A stretch of 64,000 bases of DNA from Symmachiella macrocystis. Its GTDB lineage: Bacteria; Planctomycetota; Planctomycetia; Planctomycetales; Planctomycetaceae. The notes below the pieces were generated by a model. That model was not told the origin of the DNA, searched no databases, and worked only from the letters and a program-made list of their open reading frames with translations. The stretch lies in NCBI RefSeq assembly GCF_007860075.1, contig NZ_SJPP01000001.1, forward strand, positions 3,259,490-3,323,489, read 5' to 3'. Both the position numbers and the translations under genes were made by a program. The number at the start of each line of letters is the position of its first letter. Within the stretch, counting starts at the first letter, position 1. Positions 61,353 through 64,000 of the stretch are shown one piece after another.

Positions 61353-62785
61353 TCGTCGGACTCCCAATTCATTTGCTGGAGTGCAACGTGTACGGTGTTC
61401 CTCACGCCGTCCAGGAATGCCGCGTCTTTTTCTTCCTCTGCAACCTCGTGGTTGTAGGCGTCTATGTCGATGACCAATTCAATCGCCGTGGTGAGAATCG
61501 TCTGCAAGTCGTCCGGATCGAGGGCTTCCAACTCGAAAACCGAATCGCCGTACTGATCAACGAACCGGTCATAATTGGTCGATGTGGCCTTGGCCGTCAT
61601 CACAGGTGGCAATTCGTATTCTTGCACCTGCTGCGCGGTCAGCGCCACCTTAATCGGATGGATTTCCTCGATGCCGAAATCATCACGCTTCGACCGGGCG
61701 AAGCTTTGTGCAATCTCTTCACCGTCCGGATCGAAGTCGGAAACCATCAGGAGAATCAACTTGGCTTTGCCACTGCGTTGAAACCGCTTGGCCATCGCGT
61801 ACCGGGGTGGCAAACTGCAATACCCGCGACCCGAGGTTAGCGGTATGGTGAAGTCTCCTGCCACGGGCTTAAGAATCGGTTTGATGGTGTTTTTCTCGGC
61901 CACAATCTCGATGTGATGGGGCTGCGATTGCATCAGATTCCGGTAGTAACCTTTGAGAAGATGATCGACTTGTTCCCGGATGAATCGACGGGGGTTAGCG
62001 TACACCTTCCACGTGGTGACCGGCCGCGTGGGATCATGGATTGCACGCCAGTCGATGTGACCAGCCAACCGCGCCCTGGTGAGCAATTCGACCAATGCCT
62101 TGTACGACTTTCCCGAGTTGTCGTATACCGAATTGGATTTGCTGGCGTGTTTCAGCGGTGGATCGTTCAGCAGGCCGTAGTGAATCGCGCGGTCCGACAA
62201 CGGCCAGAACTTCCTCCCATCGTTAATGACTTTGAAAATCGCATCCAGCATCGGCTGCTTGGCCTTGCTGATCTTCGCCCGCTGTTTGCGACCAACGATT
62301 TCGAAAGCATCGGCATCGACACCGGATTGCTGTGTTCGATACTCCGAAAGCGCCCGGTGGGATTCTTCAGGATTCGCGTTAATCAGCTCTTCGCGCAGTT
62401 TGACGGCCAAGCTCTTATCACGTTGGCGGTTGAATTCGCGGAGCAACAGAACGAATTGGTCGATGTCATCCTCGCGCCGAATTGGATCAACCCGACAAGG
62501 CACGGTCAGCAACCCTAGCCGCTTAGCCGCGGTGTAGCGACGATGGCCGGAAAGGATGAAGCCGTCCAAGCTGATCACCAGGGGCTCGCGAACTCCGAAT
62601 TCCCGAATAGATTCGGCCATCGCGATAATCTCTGGATCATCGCGATTGATGACGCCGTAGATATCGTCGTTTTCAGGCGACGGACGAATTTCCAAAAGCG
62701 GACGTTCTGAAATTGGGTCATGTCCCAATTCCGCACTCCGCTGCCGCCTTCTAGCCGTAGACTTGGGCGATGTGATACTATCCAT
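61349..62785 (-). CDS. ParB-like / topoisomerase VI-A (Spo11)-like fusion protein
   Basis: 478 residues. N-terminal ParB-like domain with FILSGHRRYTAA (GHRR at 80-83). The middle has PLSDRAIHYGLL (about 195-206), resembling the winged-helix segment carrying the catalytic tyrosine of TopoVI-A/Spo11; Y203 is the candidate. The C-terminal part is a Toprim domain: EIVAEKN (E297), SGRGY (318-322) and DFDPDG (350-355), the acidic metal-binding triad. TopoVI-A normally needs a B subunit; none is present, as in the standalone Topo mini-A proteins of mobile elements. The stop overlaps the polymerase-like gene's ATG. Its likely job is DNA cleavage or segregation/replication for the element; unproven. 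Confidence 0.75.
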   Translation of the reverse strand: MDSITSPKSTARRRQRSAELGHDPISERPLLEIRPSPENDDIYGVINRDDPEIIAMAESIREFGVREPLVISLDGFILSGHRRYTAAKRLGLLTVPCRVDPIRREDDIDQFVLLLREFNRQRDKSLAVKLREELINANPEESHRALSEYRTQQSGVDADAFEIVGRKQRAKISKAKQPMLDAIFKVINDGRKFWPLSDRAIHYGLLNDPPLKHASKSNSVYDNSGKSYKALVELLTRARLAGHIDWRAIHDPTRPVTTWKVYANPRRFIREQVDHLLKGYYRNLMQSQPHHIEIVAEKNTIKPILKPVAGDFTIPLTSGRGYCSLPPRYAMAKRFQRSGKAKLILLMVSDFDPDGEEIAQSFARSKRDDFGIEEIHPIKVALTAQQVQEYELPPVMTAKATSTNYDRFVDQYGDSVFELEALDPDDLQTILTTAIELVIDIDAYNHEVAEEEKDAAFLDGVRNTVHVALQQMNWESDE

Positions 62786-62805
62786 TGTGCTTCACACAGC
62801 CAGTT

Positions 62806-62879
62806 TGGCCCCGGTCGGACTCGACCCGACATCCCCGCCTTTGACAAAAGCGCGCTCTATTCAATTGAGCTACTGGGCC
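62806..62879 (-). tRNA. tRNA-Asp(GUC) inside the mobile element
   Basis: Complete cloverleaf of 74 bases: acceptor GGCCCAG/CGGGGCC with one A-G mismatch, D arm GCTC/GAGC, anticodon stem CGCTT/AGGCG, loop TTGTCAA with anticodon GTC, T stem GTCGG/CCGAC with loop GTCGAGT. Odd points: the T loop starts with G, and the discriminator is A where bacterial tRNA-Asp normally has G. No encoded CCA. It lies 20 bases before the ParB/TopoVI-A gene and 27 after DUF1580, in the same direction. Confidence 0.7.
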
Positions 62880-62906
62880 GCACTGGCTTGCTTTGTGCTC
62901 CGTAGC

Positions 62907-63203
62907 TCAGATGTTGGTGTCAAAATCACGCTCGGCTGCTGTGATTTCCCGCTCCCGCCGTCGCAGTGTCCGAACGGGCGGAGTGTCGCCATCGGCCGCG
63001 GCGGTGGTGGCCGCAAAGAATCGCTCGATCGCCTCATCGGTGGTGTAGCGAATGCCGCCACGGAGAAACGTTTCGAGTCGGACGCCACGAACACCTTTCA
63101 TCCGCCAGCGGTGAATCGTGGAAACGTGGACTGCACCACCAGGAAGCGTCTGGGCGGCTTTGGCAAGAGTGATGGGAGTTTCGTTCGCAAGGTCGATGCT
63201 CAT
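62907..63203 (-). CDS. DUF1580 helix-turn-helix protein (excisionase-like)
   Basis: 98 residues. ITLAKAAQTLPGGAVHVSTIHRWRM, shown here by its key parts AKAAQTLP and STIHRW, is a MerR/excisionase-like winged helix, and GGIRYTTDEAIERFF ends the domain. DUF1580 proteins are common in planctomycete mobile regions and are presumed regulators or recombination directionality factors. GAGG lies eight bases before the ATG. The iteron-like repeats are just upstream of its start. Confidence 0.8.
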   Translation of the reverse strand: MSIDLANETPITLAKAAQTLPGGAVHVSTIHRWRMKGVRGVRLETFLRGGIRYTTDEAIERFFAATTAAADGDTPPVRTLRRREREITAAERDFDTNI

Positions 63204-63261
63204 TTCAGTACCTCAGATCAGTGAGATTTAACTACTGATGCAACGGTACGATGAGCTCTGC

Positions 63262-63337
63262 GGGAACAGTCAAGCGATGAGACTAGGGAATAGAATGGGG
63301 AACACTAGGGAACAAGAATAGGGAACACCGGGGACAA
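63262..63337. repeat. Iteron-like GGGAACA array
   Basis: GGGAACA or one-base variants begin at 63262, 63286, 63298, 63308, 63321 and 63330. The last five are 9-13 bases apart, about one helical turn. The array is upstream of the DUF1580 gene and just past the stop of the 117-residue gene. Such phased arrays bind replication initiators or repressors. Confidence 0.6.
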
Positions 63338-63339
63338 TT

Positions 63340-63693
63340 TCATTTTTGGCTGGCCAGTTCCTTCAACTTTTTCTGCCCTCGTGTGATATAGGTCTTCACT
63401 TTGTCGCGCACCTTCGTATTGCGTTCTTTGCCGAGTGATGGTAGCCACTTCGCTTCTTGCCATCGATCACGTGTCTTCGCGGGAGTATCAGACCAATGCG
63501 CCATGATGATGTTTCGTTTCTGTTCCGGTGAAAGCGTTTCGGCAACGTCCATGCGAATTCCGTGGGCCTCCAAGGCGTTCTGCAATTCCCTTTCGAAGTC
63601 CGAAGAAGCCATTGGCTGAGTACTTTTCACACTCCCGTTTTGCCTATCCTCGTTTGCGTTCTCTTCCGCGGCTTCAAGCTCGTCAGCCTCCAC
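63340..63693 (-). CDS. Hypothetical protein of the mobile element
   Basis: 117 residues from a GTG, highly charged: an acidic start (EADELEAAEENANEDRQNGS) and a basic end (KVKTYITRGQKKLKELASQK). The middle SPEQKRNIIMAHWSDTPAKT looks helical and may bind nucleic acid, but I recognise no family. The GTG comes one base after the stop of the upstream damaged gene, so the two were probably translated together. Confidence 0.55.
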   Translation of the reverse strand: MEADELEAAEENANEDRQNGSVKSTQPMASSDFERELQNALEAHGIRMDVAETLSPEQKRNIIMAHWSDTPAKTRDRWQEAKWLPSLGKERNTKVRDKVKTYITRGQKKLKELASQK

Positions 63694-63694
63694 C

Positions 63695-64000
63695 TTACTT
63701 TATGGCCATTGGTAAATCTTTGAGCCAACTCTCGACAACCGGCTGGTCGAAGTCGTCCAATTGCCGAGCTTTCTGAAACAGCGAAAAGTAAACAAGCGCC
63801 GCCCGCTTTTCGTCTTGCTCTGCGCCTGCCTGCCAGGCATCGGGGTCGCTGCCGTCTTCAGACAGGCCCTACGGTGCAACCTTTTCGCTTCCCCGCGAAT
63901 GAGCGTCGTAAACGGCCGCTAAGACCGTGATCTTCTCAACGTCCGTCAGCGCTCGCCTCGGGACTGGCAGAAGTTCCTCGTTACGTGGATCCTTGGCCGG
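63695..64000 (-). pseudogene. Truncated and stop-interrupted hypothetical gene
   Basis: One frame runs in from the window edge: RALTDVEKITVLAAVYDAHS, then after SEKVAP a TAG (63869-63871), then GLSEDGSDPDAWQAGAEQDE through KRAALVYFSLFQKARQLDDF to a TAA at 63695-63697. Coding character is clear on both sides of the TAG and the frame is unchanged. No start codon follows the TAG. The upstream end is outside the window. Family unknown. Confidence 0.6.

Larger units (their letters stand above)
59743..64000. mobile_element. Left end of an integrated element, continuing past the window
   Basis: Bounded on the left by the tRNA-Pro(UGG) 3' half. For a minus-strand tRNA gene the displaced fragment borders host DNA on the low side, so the element extends to the right. 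Contents are typical of a mobile region: ParB-like protein, polymerase-like gene, DUF1580 excisionase-like protein, its own tRNA, iteron-like repeats and two damaged genes, all on the minus strand. No integrase is in the window; it and the intact tRNA-Pro should lie beyond 64000. Confidence 0.7.

Noticed and set aside
63262-63337. CRISPR array
   Set aside because: Repeat units are only 7 bases with 2-17-base gaps; there are no spacers of normal length and no cas genes.

Overview
The window looks like chromosomal DNA of a planctomycete (Planctomycetota, order Planctomycetales). I infer this from protein families rather than from a marker-gene match. There are DUF1501, DUF1573 and DUF1580 proteins, twin-arginine sugar-isomerase and Gfo/Idh/MocA proteins, multi-helix-turn-helix sigma factors and an EF-Tu with a divergent switch I. 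The gene order also fits: tRNA-tuf-secE-nusG-rpl-rpo, str, S10, spc and alpha blocks run together in one orientation. No rRNA, CRISPR array, insertion sequence or transposase gene was seen.

Layout. 0-2.6 kb: two minus-strand genes, a BshC-like conserved protein and a family 2 glycosyltransferase with a palindromic element in its leader. 2.6-3.8 kb: a long gene-poor gap. 3.8-5.5 kb: an RpoD-family sigma factor with extra DNA-binding modules, closed by a strong terminator. 5.9-42.5 kb: the information-processing supercluster, all on the plus strand. It starts at a good promoter and runs tRNA-Thr, -Tyr, -Gly, -Thr, tuf, rpmG, tRNA-Trp, secE, nusG, rplK, rplA, rplJ, rplL, rpoB, rpoC, rpsL, rpsG, fusA, then rpsJ to secY, map, rpmJ, rpsM, rpsK, rpoA and rplQ, and ends with a putative metallopeptidase gene. 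Relative to the E. coli order, rpsD, rpmD, adk and infA are absent from their usual places.

42.5-59.7 kb is ordinary planctomycete accessory DNA. It holds a probably damaged ATP-grasp gene, a cation-efflux protein, a DUF1573 protein, an SBF-type transporter, and two tandem membrane-anchored von Willebrand A proteins with a TonB-like transmembrane segment. These are followed by a Tat-signal sugar isomerase divergent from a DUF1501 protein, class II aldolase, a Gfo/Idh/MocA oxidoreductase, a prenyltransferase-fold protein and a DUF1254/DUF1214 gene broken by one stop codon. A second copy of the palindromic element lies in the leader of that last gene.

59.7 kb to the right edge appears to be one end of an integrated element. 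It begins at a 44-base 3' half of a tRNA-Pro(UGG), the footprint left by site-specific integration into a tRNA gene. Inside are a ParB-like/topoisomerase VI-A (Spo11)-like fusion protein translationally coupled (ATGA) to a family-A-polymerase-like protein that is frameshifted and has lost its motif C aspartate. A complete tRNA-Asp(GUC) lies between coding genes, next to a DUF1580 excisionase-like protein, an iteron-like array of GGGAACA repeats and another gene with an in-frame stop. The ParB/TopoVI-A fusion with its coupled polymerase-like partner is the least familiar system in the window.
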